From Nodosilinea sp. E11 (GTDB lineage Bacteria > Cyanobacteriota > Cyanobacteriia > Phormidesmidales > Phormidesmidaceae), in the NCBI RefSeq assembly GCF_032813545.1, contig NZ_CP136520.1, forward strand, positions 3,466,001-3,530,000: DNA of 64,000 bases, in the 5' to 3' direction. Every line of letters begins with the position of its first letter. Within the stretch, counting starts at the first letter, position 1. The notes below the pieces were generated by a model. That model saw nothing but the letters and a program-made list of their open reading frames with translations. It was not told the origin of the DNA and did no database searches. Both the position numbers and the translations under genes were made by a program. Positions 53,201-62,431 of this stretch are shown one piece after another.

Positions 53201-54976
53201 GTGCAGCCGGTTGACTTTACTACTCTGATGGCTCTGTGCCACAGCCTAGAGGCTGACTGGGTGCCTGCCCGCTGCGAAACGGTTGTGCAGATCGATACCA
53301 CCACCCTAGCCCTTGGCCTTAGAACCTTGGATCAGCGCGGTTGGCTGACAATTTCTTGGCACCCTCAGGCGGCTCGACTACACCTGGGAGAGGCTCCGCC
53401 CAAAGGGCAAGACACCTTTACCTTTAGCCAGCAGCTCAAGCACCAGATTAACCAGATGGCCCTAGTGGCGATCGCCCCGGTAGCCCCTTGGGAGCGCGCC
53501 ATTGATTTGCAGTTTGGCCCCCGCCCCGGCGACCCACCCCAGTGGCATCTGTACGTTGAAATTATGGGCAAGTACAGCAACGTCATTTTGGCCAATGCTC
53601 AAAACCAGATTGTGACCGCCGCTCACCAGGTGAGCGACCAACAGTCGCGGGTGCGGCCTATTCAAACGGGCGACCCCTACCGGCTGCCTCCGGCGATTAT
53701 GAATACGCTGCCGAGTTTGCAAGAATCCCAGGCTGACTGGCAAGAGCGGGTGACCCTGGTGCCCACAACGCTGAAAAAAATGCTGATGCAGAGCTACGGG
53801 GGCCTGAGTTCTTCCCTGGTGCGATCGCTCCTCGCTGCCGTCCATCTCTCCCCTGACCAACCGGCCCAAACCCTGACTCAGGTCGACTGGGATCGACTGT
53901 TTGAGGCGTGGCAGCGCTGGCTTGTCTGTCTCGACAAGGGCGAATTTTTTCCGGGCTGGGTCGAAGGGGGCTATACCGTCCTCGACTGGCAGGGGGTGGC
54001 CCCAGCGGCCGATGTGCACACCCTGCTGCATGGGTACTACAGCCACGAACTCAACCTGCAACAGTTTGAGCGGCTTAGAAACCAGATTCAGCAAAAGCTT
54101 AAGGGAGTGCTCGACAAACTGCGCCAAAAGGCCCGCACCTTTGAGCAGCGCCTCGATCAGTCAGCCCAGGCAGACCAGTACCGTCAGCGAGCCGATCTGC
54201 TGATGGCCTACAGCTACCAGTGGCAGCCGGGGCTGACGCAAATGACCGTGGAAGATTTTGCGACAGGAGATCCGGTAGCGATCGCCATCGACCCTGACAA
54301 AACCGCGATTCAGCAGGCCCAGCGCTACTATAAACAGCACCAAAAGCTGAAGCGCGCCAAGGATGCTGTCGCCCCCTTACTCGCGGAGGTGCAAGCAGAA
54401 CTCACCTATCTAGAGCAGGTAGAAGCCGCCCTGACCCAAACCCCCACCTACGAGGAACCGGCAGATCTAGAGGCACTGGTCGATATTCGTCACGAGTTAA
54501 TTCAGCAGGGGTACATGGCTTCACCCGACTATCGCCCCAGCGATCGCAAAACCAGCCCTAGCAACCTGTCGGGCTTTCGCCAAGAGCACACCCCCGACGG
54601 GCTGCCGGTGCTAGTGGGCCGCAACAACCGCCAGAACGATCTACTCATTTCTACCGTGGCGACCGACTACGACCTCTGGTTTCATACCCAAGAAATTCCG
54701 GGTAGCCACGTGCTGTTGCGGCTAGAGGCGGGGCAGGTGGCAAGCGATCGCGACTTAGCCTACGTCGCTGATCTGGCGGCTTACTTTAGCCGGGCTCGCC
54801 AGGCCGATCAGGTGCCCGTGGTCTATACTCAGCCTCGCCATGTCTACAAGCCCAAAGGGGCACGCCCTGGCATGGTGATCTACAAACACGAAACCGTGAT
54901 TTGGGGGCAGCCCCGGCGCATTGAACCGCAGCAGGCGACTCATCCCAAATCCGATTTGGTAAACCCCGGTTCATAA
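53201..54976 (+). CDS. rqcH: Ribosome quality control factor RqcH (NFACT family)
   Basis: A 591-residue protein that binds stalled 50S subunits and adds alanine tails to the stuck peptide. The NFACT-N region (MQPVDFTTLMALCHSL start, RGWLTISWHPQAARLH, and WERAIDLQF where the usual DR motif reads ER, then VEIMGKYSNVIL), a helical middle (about 300-420) and NFACT-R (VGRNNRQNDLLISTVA, WFHTQEIPGSHVLLR) are present. Start GTG 53201. Its last 11 residues (HPKSDLVNPGS) and stop codon are encoded by dispersed-element copy E, so the native tail was replaced or extended. Confidence 0.93.
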   Translation: MQPVDFTTLMALCHSLEADWVPARCETVVQIDTTTLALGLRTLDQRGWLTISWHPQAARLHLGEAPPKGQDTFTFSQQLKHQINQMALVAIAPVAPWERAIDLQFGPRPGDPPQWHLYVEIMGKYSNVILANAQNQIVTAAHQVSDQQSRVRPIQTGDPYRLPPAIMNTLPSLQESQADWQERVTLVPTTLKKMLMQSYGGLSSSLVRSLLAAVHLSPDQPAQTLTQVDWDRLFEAWQRWLVCLDKGEFFPGWVEGGYTVLDWQGVAPAADVHTLLHGYYSHELNLQQFERLRNQIQQKLKGVLDKLRQKARTFEQRLDQSAQADQYRQRADLLMAYSYQWQPGLTQMTVEDFATGDPVAIAIDPDKTAIQQAQRYYKQHQKLKRAKDAVAPLLAEVQAELTYLEQVEAALTQTPTYEEPADLEALVDIRHELIQQGYMASPDYRPSDRKTSPSNLSGFRQEHTPDGLPVLVGRNNRQNDLLISTVATDYDLWFHTQEIPGSHVLLRLEAGQVASDRDLAYVADLAAYFSRARQADQVPVVYTQPRHVYKPKGARPGMVIYKHETVIWGQPRRIEPQQATHPKSDLVNPGS

Positions 54977-55045
54977 TCAGGAACCCCGTAGGGGCGTAGC
55001 AGGCTACGCCCCTACGAATCGGGGGTATTCATTCAGGATTCAGTT
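54943..55045 (+). repeat. Dispersed intergenic element, copy E
   Basis: Direct-orientation copy overlapping the 3' end of rqcH. It starts CCCAAATCCGATTTGG and ends GGATTCAGTTA; the central 26-bp hairpin GTAGGGGCGTAGC/GCTACGCCCCTAC is nearly intact. Its first 34 bases are read as rqcH codons and the stop. Confidence 0.92.
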
Positions 55046-55261
55046 AGCTATGGGCGGAGCACTGCGACGGAGCTTGGTAGACTGACACGCTAGAAATCAA
55101 AAGTCAGCGGGGCATACGGGTTCACGGGTTAAGGCAGGCCGTGTACCTGAAACCATCAACCGTAGAAATGCTGAGTACATTTGCTCATCAGCTTAGGTTA
55201 TCGAATCAACACACAATTAGTAGAGATTGTGTTAATGAAAATCTGTACTTGTTGTTACAAT

Positions 55262-55416
55262 GAGAAACGGAGGAGATGAGAGCCCTCCAGCGGAAAAATA
55301 CCAATCTCTAGTGCTGCCAAAAGCGCTGGGTTTGTGGTGGTTTCTTCCAGATTGAGAGAACAACGTAGATATTTAGTATCACCTAAGTCGGCTTCCCCAG
55401 GGGGCCGATTTTTTTT
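55262..55416 (+). ncRNA. Candidate small RNA of about 150 nt
   Basis: A plus-strand region without an open frame that has a -10-like TACAAT (55256-55261) at its start and a strong terminator with eight T residues at its end. Interior complementary segments, CAATCT (55302) with AGATTG (55350) and CCAGCG (55287) with CGCTGG (55324), suggest folding. The start is estimated. No similarity to 6S, tmRNA or SRP RNA is seen, so identity is unknown. Confidence 0.45.
55388..55416 (+). terminator. Strong intrinsic terminator not linked to a protein gene
   Basis: Stem TCGGC (55388-55392) with GCCGA (55404-55408), strengthened by inner CCCC/GGGG, is followed by eight T residues (55409-55416). It is read on the plus strand, but the nearest plus-strand gene (rqcH) ends 411 bp upstream, hence the small-RNA suggestion. 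Confidence 0.8.
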
Positions 55417-55440
55417 AATCTTTACGTTGGCGATCGCCCC

Positions 55441-57153
55441 TTAAAGCCCCCCTAAAGGCAGATGGATGCAGGATGGATACTCTGCCCCCTGGGCAATGGT
55501 GAGGGTGATCACCCGGTGCTCAATCTGAGGGCAGTCTGCTGGTTGATCGCCGGTGCCGCTGTTGACGGCGTAGGCTGGAAAGCAGGCCGCCGCCACACTC
55601 AGGCGCAGTCGATGGCCGGGGGCAAGGGTGCAGGCGGTGGGGTGCAGAGGGAGGGTGATGGCTTGGGCTTGACCATCGGCTGGATTGTAGGCATCGACCC
55701 GGCAATGCCCCTGGGTAAGGTTGACCACGCGACCGTCGCTGTAGACCTCCGATAGCACGACGCTGAGATCAAAGCTGGGGGCATCGGCTCGGCAGTATAG
55801 GGTGGCAGCGGGAGTGCCGACCAGGGTTAATCCTGCGGGCCAGGCCGCCGTAGTGTAGGTGAGCACGTCAGTCCGGCTGTCGAGGCTGGCTCGATCGAAG
55901 GGGCCGGGGGGCAGGCCGCAGTGGCCGCCCAGGGAGGGGACGGGTCGCCAAGGGTCGTGCACGATTGTGTCTTGAGGGGCAGGGTTCGCCTGGGCTTGGG
56001 GCAGCGTAGAACTGAGAATACCGTCGGCCTGACGCAGGCCTGCCAGGCCGGTGCTGCTGAGGTAGAAGGGTTGCCCAGGGCCGGTGGGCCAGCGATCGCG
56101 CCCCTGCCACCGGTTTTCCCCCATGATAAACAGCTGAATCGGCGGCTCTAGAGTTATTTCTGGGGTTGTTTCTGGGGGCCGATCTTTCAGAAACCGGTCA
56201 AACCAGCGAATTTGCAGGCGATCGATAGGGCTGTCGGCGTCAGGGCCAAAGTCTACAGTGCCGATTCGTCGCCCCCAGGGCAGATGTCCCCAGGGGCCAA
56301 TCCACAGAGCTTGGGGGGCACTGCTTTGGCTCACCATCTGCTGATACAGCCGCAGATCGCCCCGCAGATAGGGGTCGTACCAGCCGCCCACATGCAGCAT
56401 GGGCAAGTCTACCGCCGCCAGATCGGGTTGGAGCGCCTGCCAGTAGGCGTCGGGCTGGGGGTGGTCGAGCCACTGGTGAAAGAAAGACTCCGGGGCGTAG
56501 GTCTTGAGCACCTGGGGGCAAGCTGGCACAGCATCCCCCAAGGGAAGAGACTGGGCGGCTTGGCGCAGCGCCTGGTAGGCCGTGCCGTCCTGTCGGAGGC
56601 GAGCGGTTTCGGCGGCCAGCTGAAGCGCCCAGCCCAGCCCAATTTGTAGCGGCAGGGCACCATTTTCGTAGGCCCAGTCGGCGTAGAGGTCGTAGCCTAC
56701 CATCGCGGGGGCGATCGCCCGCAGGGCCGGGGGGTGCTGGGCCGCCGCGTAGAGCTGGGTCATGCCCTGGTATGAGAAACCATACATGCCCACCGCCCCG
56801 CTACTTTGGGGCAAACTGGCGGCCCACTGCACCGTGGCGTAGCCATCGGCGGCCTCGTGGCGAAATAGCTCAAACTCGCCCCCCGAGGTGCCCCGCCCGC
56901 GCACGTCTTGGATGACAACGATGTAGCCGTAGCTGGCGTACCAGGTGGGGTGGGCATAGACCACAGTGGATGCGATCGCCCGTCCGTAGGGCTGCCGCAT
57001 CAGCAGCACCGGAAATGGCCCTGCCCCCAGGGGGGAATACACATCGGCATCGAGGTGAATGACAGCCTCGGCCCCAGGGGCACTGGGGACCGCCAGGCTG
57101 AGGGTCTGCTTGGGAGCGACGGCGTAGGGGCCAGGGGAAGGAGACGTGAACAA
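55441..57153 (-). CDS. CocE/NonD-family hydrolase (X-Pro dipeptidyl-peptidase fold)
   Basis: A 570-residue serine hydrolase of the S15/CocE group. It has the alpha/beta domain with VYSPLGAGPFPVLLMRQPYG, RGRGTSGGEF, the nucleophile elbow GFSYQGMTQLYA, the acid/His region HVGGWYDPYLRG and GPWGHLPWG, and the C-terminal jelly-roll domain with VVLSEVYSDGRVVNL and HRLRLSVAAACFPAY. The start is TTG 57153. Substrate not evident: peptides, esters or beta-lactams are all known for this group. Confidence 0.9.
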   Translation of the reverse strand: MFTSPSPGPYAVAPKQTLSLAVPSAPGAEAVIHLDADVYSPLGAGPFPVLLMRQPYGRAIASTVVYAHPTWYASYGYIVVIQDVRGRGTSGGEFELFRHEAADGYATVQWAASLPQSSGAVGMYGFSYQGMTQLYAAAQHPPALRAIAPAMVGYDLYADWAYENGALPLQIGLGWALQLAAETARLRQDGTAYQALRQAAQSLPLGDAVPACPQVLKTYAPESFFHQWLDHPQPDAYWQALQPDLAAVDLPMLHVGGWYDPYLRGDLRLYQQMVSQSSAPQALWIGPWGHLPWGRRIGTVDFGPDADSPIDRLQIRWFDRFLKDRPPETTPEITLEPPIQLFIMGENRWQGRDRWPTGPGQPFYLSSTGLAGLRQADGILSSTLPQAQANPAPQDTIVHDPWRPVPSLGGHCGLPPGPFDRASLDSRTDVLTYTTAAWPAGLTLVGTPAATLYCRADAPSFDLSVVLSEVYSDGRVVNLTQGHCRVDAYNPADGQAQAITLPLHPTACTLAPGHRLRLSVAAACFPAYAVNSGTGDQPADCPQIEHRVITLTIAQGAEYPSCIHLPLGGL

Positions 57154-58560
<1,407 letters not shown>

Positions 58561-58614
58561 ATCGCTACGGTGACTTTAGCCCGCAGACCAGACGCGATCC
58601 ACAGGTGTAAAATT

Positions 58615-58649
58615 CACCTACCTACCCGCCTACCCATCCACCCATCCAC
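58615..58649. repeat. Octamer tandem tract
   Basis: Degenerate 8-bp units (CTACCCGC, CTACCCAT, CCACCCAT) in tandem, matching units at 52571-52610 and, more loosely, 35247-35285. It lies next to the stop codon of the cupin gene. Confidence 0.7.
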
Positions 58650-58655
58650 ATCTCC

Positions 58656-59138
58656 TCAGCCCAATGAGACCATACCGGGGCCATCGTGTCGCCCCAGTAC
58701 GGCTAAATCCTCATCGTCTAGTTCGACCGGGGTGCCGCTGCGAATCAGTTCGGCAAAGTCTTCGTTAGGCACCATGATACAGAGGGTATAGAGCCGGGTA
58801 GGGCCAGTATTCTCGACGACATGCACGCCGTTGGGCGGCACCAAAATGCTGTCTCCGGCGCTAATGGCTACGGTTTTACCATCGCAGCTGGCCAGCCCCT
58901 CACCCTTGAGCACAAAAAACATTTCTACGGCGACCTGGTGGCGGTTGGGGGGCGTTTTGCCACCGACATCGAAGATTTCGACGCAGTAGGTCAGCGACAT
59001 GTTGGCGATGGTGGGGTCAAAGACTATGGCCAGGCGGTTGGTATCGCCGGGGCTAATGCGAAAGGCTTGGTAGTCTTTGGGTGACTTGTAAACCGGAACA
59101 ACGCAGCTGGTGGGCAGCGGGCAAGTAGTCGTGTCCAT
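58656..59138 (-). CDS. Cupin-domain protein
   Basis: A 160-residue single-domain cupin. The first cupin motif has PPNRHQVAVEMFFVLKGEG (His and Glu metal ligands) and the second has GDSILVPPNGVHVVENTG (final His). It likely binds a divalent metal; enzyme or sensor role unknown. Start ATG 59138; the preceding TTG would add two residues. Confidence 0.88.
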   Translation of the reverse strand: MDTTTCPLPTSCVVPVYKSPKDYQAFRISPGDTNRLAIVFDPTIANMSLTYCVEIFDVGGKTPPNRHQVAVEMFFVLKGEGLASCDGKTVAISAGDSILVPPNGVHVVENTGPTRLYTLCIMVPNEDFAELIRSGTPVELDDEDLAVLGRHDGPGMVSLG

Positions 59139-59541
59139 AACCAAGTCGACCTAACTGTACGGGACTGTACGGGCTTGCCTATGCTTAACAGACTGCCACG
59201 GCGATCGCGGTAGCTCACCCTACCTTTCATAAAAAGTTGTCTGGGCGGTTTGCCGACAGCGAGGGCTAGACTGGCGATTTTAGGGAGCGTAACCATAACC
59301 TGCTTAGGGCTCATCGGCTCTGGGGGTAGCAGCTGAGGCGATCGCATAGGATCTTCATGAAGCCTTCTTGACGAAGTGGTTTAGGGTTAGGCTAAACCTG
59401 AGAGATTAGTTCTATGGGTTTAGCTGCGTCCTAGGGAACCCTGCTCTTAGCAACTGCCCCTTCTACCTCCCGGCCCTTTGCCCCCACCAGGCCATCTACC
59501 CCAAATTTAACGACGGTTCCTCCTTCGGTCGAGAGCACAGC
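59139..59541. other. 403-bp spacer between cupin and response-regulator genes
   Basis: Divergent promoter region. I see no supported gene; one HIP1 site lies at about 59199-59208. No clear promoter boxes can be assigned. Confidence 0.5.
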
Positions 59542-60675
59542 ATGGTCGACATCCTCATCATTGAGCACGATGTAGCTACAGAACAATTTCTAGTCAGCGC
59601 CCTAAAACAGCAGGGCTATAGCGTGACTACTGCGCGCAGTGGAGCAGAGGGGCTGACCCTAGCCGAAAAATTGCTGCCAGGGGTGATCATCTGTGACTGG
59701 AATATTCCGGGCGATGTTGACGGGTTAACCATTTGTCAGACGCTCAAACACCACCCGGTGTTGTCAATTACGTCGCTGCTACTGTTGACCGCCCGCTACA
59801 GCACCGCCGATCGGGTCAAGGGCCTAGAGCTCGGAGCCGACGACTTGCTCTCAAAGCCGGTAGATATTAACGAACTCAACGCTCGCGTGCGCTCGGGACT
59901 GCGTATCTACCAGCTCACTCAAGATCTACGTCAGCAAAAGCAGCGCATGGAGGCCGAAATGGCCGAGGCCGAGGGCTATGTGCGATCGCTATTGCCCAAC
60001 GACCAAACCGGCAAAGTGCCGATTCAAGCACGGTTTTTACCCTCCCAGCAGCTAGGCGGCGACTGCTACGACTACTACTGGCTTGACCCTGATTACATGG
60101 TCATGTATCTGCTAGATGTGTCCGGCCACGGGTTGGGGTCGGCGCTGTTGTCGACCTCGGTGCTCAATGTGCTGCGATCGCAGTCGCTGCCCGACGTCAG
60201 CTTTTACCGCCCCGAGAAGGTGCTGCGGGCACTGAACGAAACCTTTCAGATGAGTGACCAAAACCAAAAATACTTCACCATTTGGTATGGCGTGCTCAAC
60301 TGCGCCAATCGTCAGCTACTCTACGCCAGCGCCGGGCATCCCCCAGCGGTGCTAGTGTCGATCGATGCTGACCAACAGGTAACCACCACCCGCCTGCGCA
60401 CCCCAGGGATGCCCGTAGGCATGCTGCCCGACGCCAAATATCAGTGGCAGCGCTGCCATCTACCTCCCAACAGCAGCCTCTACTTATTTAGCGATGGTCT
60501 CTACGAGGTGCTGCAAAACAACGAGCAGTACATTGGCCTTGATGCCTTTGTCGATCTGTTGGCCCTGGCTAACCGTGAAAAGAGCGTCGATCACATTCTC
60601 GATGCAGTGATTGGTCGCCAGGCGGGCGAAGTGGCCAGTGATGACATGTCGTTGATGATGATCAATCTGGACTAG
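59542..60675 (+). CDS. Response regulator with PP2C (SpoIIE/RsbU-type) phosphatase output
   Basis: A 377-residue protein: receiver domain (residues 1-120) with phosphorylation site D52, T83 and K105, then a short coiled-coil linker (about 125-150) and a PP2C-type phosphatase domain (about 160-375). The metal-binding motifs are present: GGDCYDYYWLD, DVSGHGLGSALLS, ASAGHPPAVL and the final SDDMSLMMINLD. This is the typical upstream half of a partner-switching system. A STAS anti-anti-sigma-like protein lies 200 bp away on the opposite strand and is the probable substrate. Confidence 0.93.
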   Translation: MVDILIIEHDVATEQFLVSALKQQGYSVTTARSGAEGLTLAEKLLPGVIICDWNIPGDVDGLTICQTLKHHPVLSITSLLLLTARYSTADRVKGLELGADDLLSKPVDINELNARVRSGLRIYQLTQDLRQQKQRMEAEMAEAEGYVRSLLPNDQTGKVPIQARFLPSQQLGGDCYDYYWLDPDYMVMYLLDVSGHGLGSALLSTSVLNVLRSQSLPDVSFYRPEKVLRALNETFQMSDQNQKYFTIWYGVLNCANRQLLYASAGHPPAVLVSIDADQQVTTTRLRTPGMPVGMLPDAKYQWQRCHLPPNSSLYLFSDGLYEVLQNNEQYIGLDAFVDLLALANREKSVDHILDAVIGRQAGEVASDDMSLMMINLD

Positions 60676-60715
60676 CGTGAAGCTGACCGGCAGCCGGTGA
60701 TTGGGTTTAGAGACT

Positions 60716-60822
60716 AATACGAAATCCGAGTTGGGAAACCCCGATTTATAATCAGGAACCCCGTAGGGGCGTAGCATGCTACGCCCCTACGAATCGGGGG
60801 TATTCAGTTAGGATTTGGTATA
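60716..60822 (+). repeat. Dispersed intergenic element, copy F
   Basis: Direct-orientation copy between the PP2C and STAS genes. Left end ATACGAAATCCGAGTTGGG, perfect central hairpin arms around GCGTAGCATGCTACGC, right end GGATTTGGTATA. Its intact palindrome could also work as a transcription terminator for the convergent genes. Confidence 0.92.
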
Positions 60823-60870
60823 ACCTTCCAAATTCAATTCCCGGCCCAAGTCTTAGTCGGCGATTGCTCG

Positions 60871-61200
60871 CTAGTGTGGCGCTTTTAACTTGGCGTCTTC
60901 AAAAGCCTGCCGGTCGTCGTAGACGTCAAACACCCGATCCATGCTAGTGAGCTCAAACAGCATGCGCACCTGATCATTGATCGAGCAAATGCATAGACTG
61001 CGGTTTAGCCCCCGAATCTTTTTCAGCAGCACGACCAAGGTGCCCAGGCCCGAACTATCGATAAAAGTAATATTTTTTAGGTCAACCAAAATAATTTCGG
61101 CTCCCTCTTGTAGCAATGCTTCCACCGACTGTCGAAACGCTTCGGCTTTGGTACTATCTAAAATGCCGGTGGGCTCAATAACTTGAACGTTAGAACTCAT
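60871..61200 (-). CDS. STAS-domain anti-sigma factor antagonist
   Basis: A 109-residue single STAS domain. The phosphorylatable serine motif is IDSSGLGTLV (residues S49-S50). It likely cycles between phosphorylated and dephosphorylated forms through the PP2C regulator at 59542. The kinase/anti-sigma partner is not in the window. ATG 61200 is the best start; the ORF opens four residues earlier. Confidence 0.92.
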   Translation of the reverse strand: MSSNVQVIEPTGILDSTKAEAFRQSVEALLQEGAEIILVDLKNITFIDSSGLGTLVVLLKKIRGLNRSLCICSINDQVRMLFELTSMDRVFDVYDDRQAFEDAKLKAPH

Positions 61201-61334
61201 AATAAACATCACTATCCTTAAGTTGAATTAACAGCTTTTGAGAACCTGGGGCCTCATGCCATATAGATTGACAATCTGACCTAGGAGAGCTTTCACTTCT
61301 GTCCCGAAGTTGGTAGTGCCTTTTAATACTACGG

Positions 61335-62426
61335 CTAGACAAAGGCTAAAGCCGGAGAATAAATAGCCTTGGGGGTGCGCTCGTGATCGATTTCTATCAC
61401 TAGGTTAACGTGTTCTCGATCGCCCTTGAGGAGTGTGATAAACAGCTCAGGATGCAGGGCACGCCAAAAATACTCCACAAATTCGTCAATGGTGGCATCG
61501 CTCATGCCGGTTTTGCCCTGGGCTTTCATCTGGTGCTCGGCATCTTTGCGCCACTGCTTGCTCAGGCGGTAGTCAGCGGGGCAAAGCACCATCAGGCGAT
61601 CAAGGCAGTCCCACAGAGGCAGGTAAGTGGCGAGTTGAGCGTTCATATCGCGGGCAAACTGGCGATCGGCCTCGGTGGCAATGGGTTCTGGAGCTTGGTC
61701 AAACCGAGCGGGGTCAATGGGGCGTGCCCCCAAAAACCAGCCTTCGAATAGCAAAATGTCGATTCCCTCGACCCACTCGGGGGCAATGCGATCGCCCTCG
61801 CCGCCGTGCAGCGACTTATCGAAACGTGGCAGGGCAACGGCCTCACGGCCTACGGCTGAGCGCACCTGATCCAGGGTAGCTAGCCCCAGGTCAATATCAT
61901 GGGTGCCGGGGGGGCCTCGCCACCGCAACCGAGGATCGGCTTGCACCAAGAGCTGGCGATCGCGGTAGGTCTTGTAAAGGTCGTCAATGGAGAGGCCAAC
62001 AGCGTTGTAGCCCATTACTCCCAGGATGTGCCGCAGAACTAAGGTCAGGGTAGTTTTGCCGGTGCCCTGTCCTCCCAAGATGCCCTGAATGAGCGGCGCA
62101 TTGAGATCGTCGCGGGCCTGCTTGAGGGTCAGGGCTAGGGGCAGCCACAGCCGCCAATATAGCCCCAGGTAGCGCTCCATGGGAGCCGGGGGCAAGGGCA
62201 GGGCAGCGTGGTGGGACACGAGGGTTTGCAGCCAGTGCAGCCGCGTTTGCAGTTGGGCTTCGCCGTTGTCGGGAGTGATGCCCCAAGCCGCAGCCCGCAG
62301 CGGATCGGCTAGCTCCCACGCCAGCAGCTGCTGCATCTGGTCAGAGGTCGGAGGATTGCCTGCTAGGTGGGCGATAAGAATGGGAGCGATCGCAAAATTG
62401 TCTGAAGTTTCTGCCAGGTTTGCCAT
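61335..62426 (-). CDS. Glycerate 3-kinase (plant/cyanobacterial type)
   Basis: A 363-residue P-loop kinase that phosphorylates glycerate to 3-phosphoglycerate, the last step of photorespiratory carbon salvage (GLYK type). P-loop GGQGTGKTT, then SIDDLYKTYRDRQ, PGTHDIDLGLATLDQV, the LFEGWFLGARPID segment and RLSKQWRKDAEHQMKAQGK fit. ATG 62426 starts 6 bp after the stop of the DUF3352 gene; the open frame extends upstream but overlaps that gene. The two are likely in one unit. Confidence 0.9.
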   Translation of the reverse strand: MANLAETSDNFAIAPILIAHLAGNPPTSDQMQQLLAWELADPLRAAAWGITPDNGEAQLQTRLHWLQTLVSHHAALPLPPAPMERYLGLYWRLWLPLALTLKQARDDLNAPLIQGILGGQGTGKTTLTLVLRHILGVMGYNAVGLSIDDLYKTYRDRQLLVQADPRLRWRGPPGTHDIDLGLATLDQVRSAVGREAVALPRFDKSLHGGEGDRIAPEWVEGIDILLFEGWFLGARPIDPARFDQAPEPIATEADRQFARDMNAQLATYLPLWDCLDRLMVLCPADYRLSKQWRKDAEHQMKAQGKTGMSDATIDEFVEYFWRALHPELFITLLKGDREHVNLVIEIDHERTPKAIYSPALAFV

Positions 62427-62431
62427 AGCCG

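Larger units (their letters stand above)
54977..55440. other. 464-bp spacer with repeat tail and probable small RNA
   Basis: Holds the rest of dispersed-element copy E, then a non-coding stretch with the candidate small RNA ending at the terminator at 55388-55416. No protein gene is supported. Confidence 0.6.
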
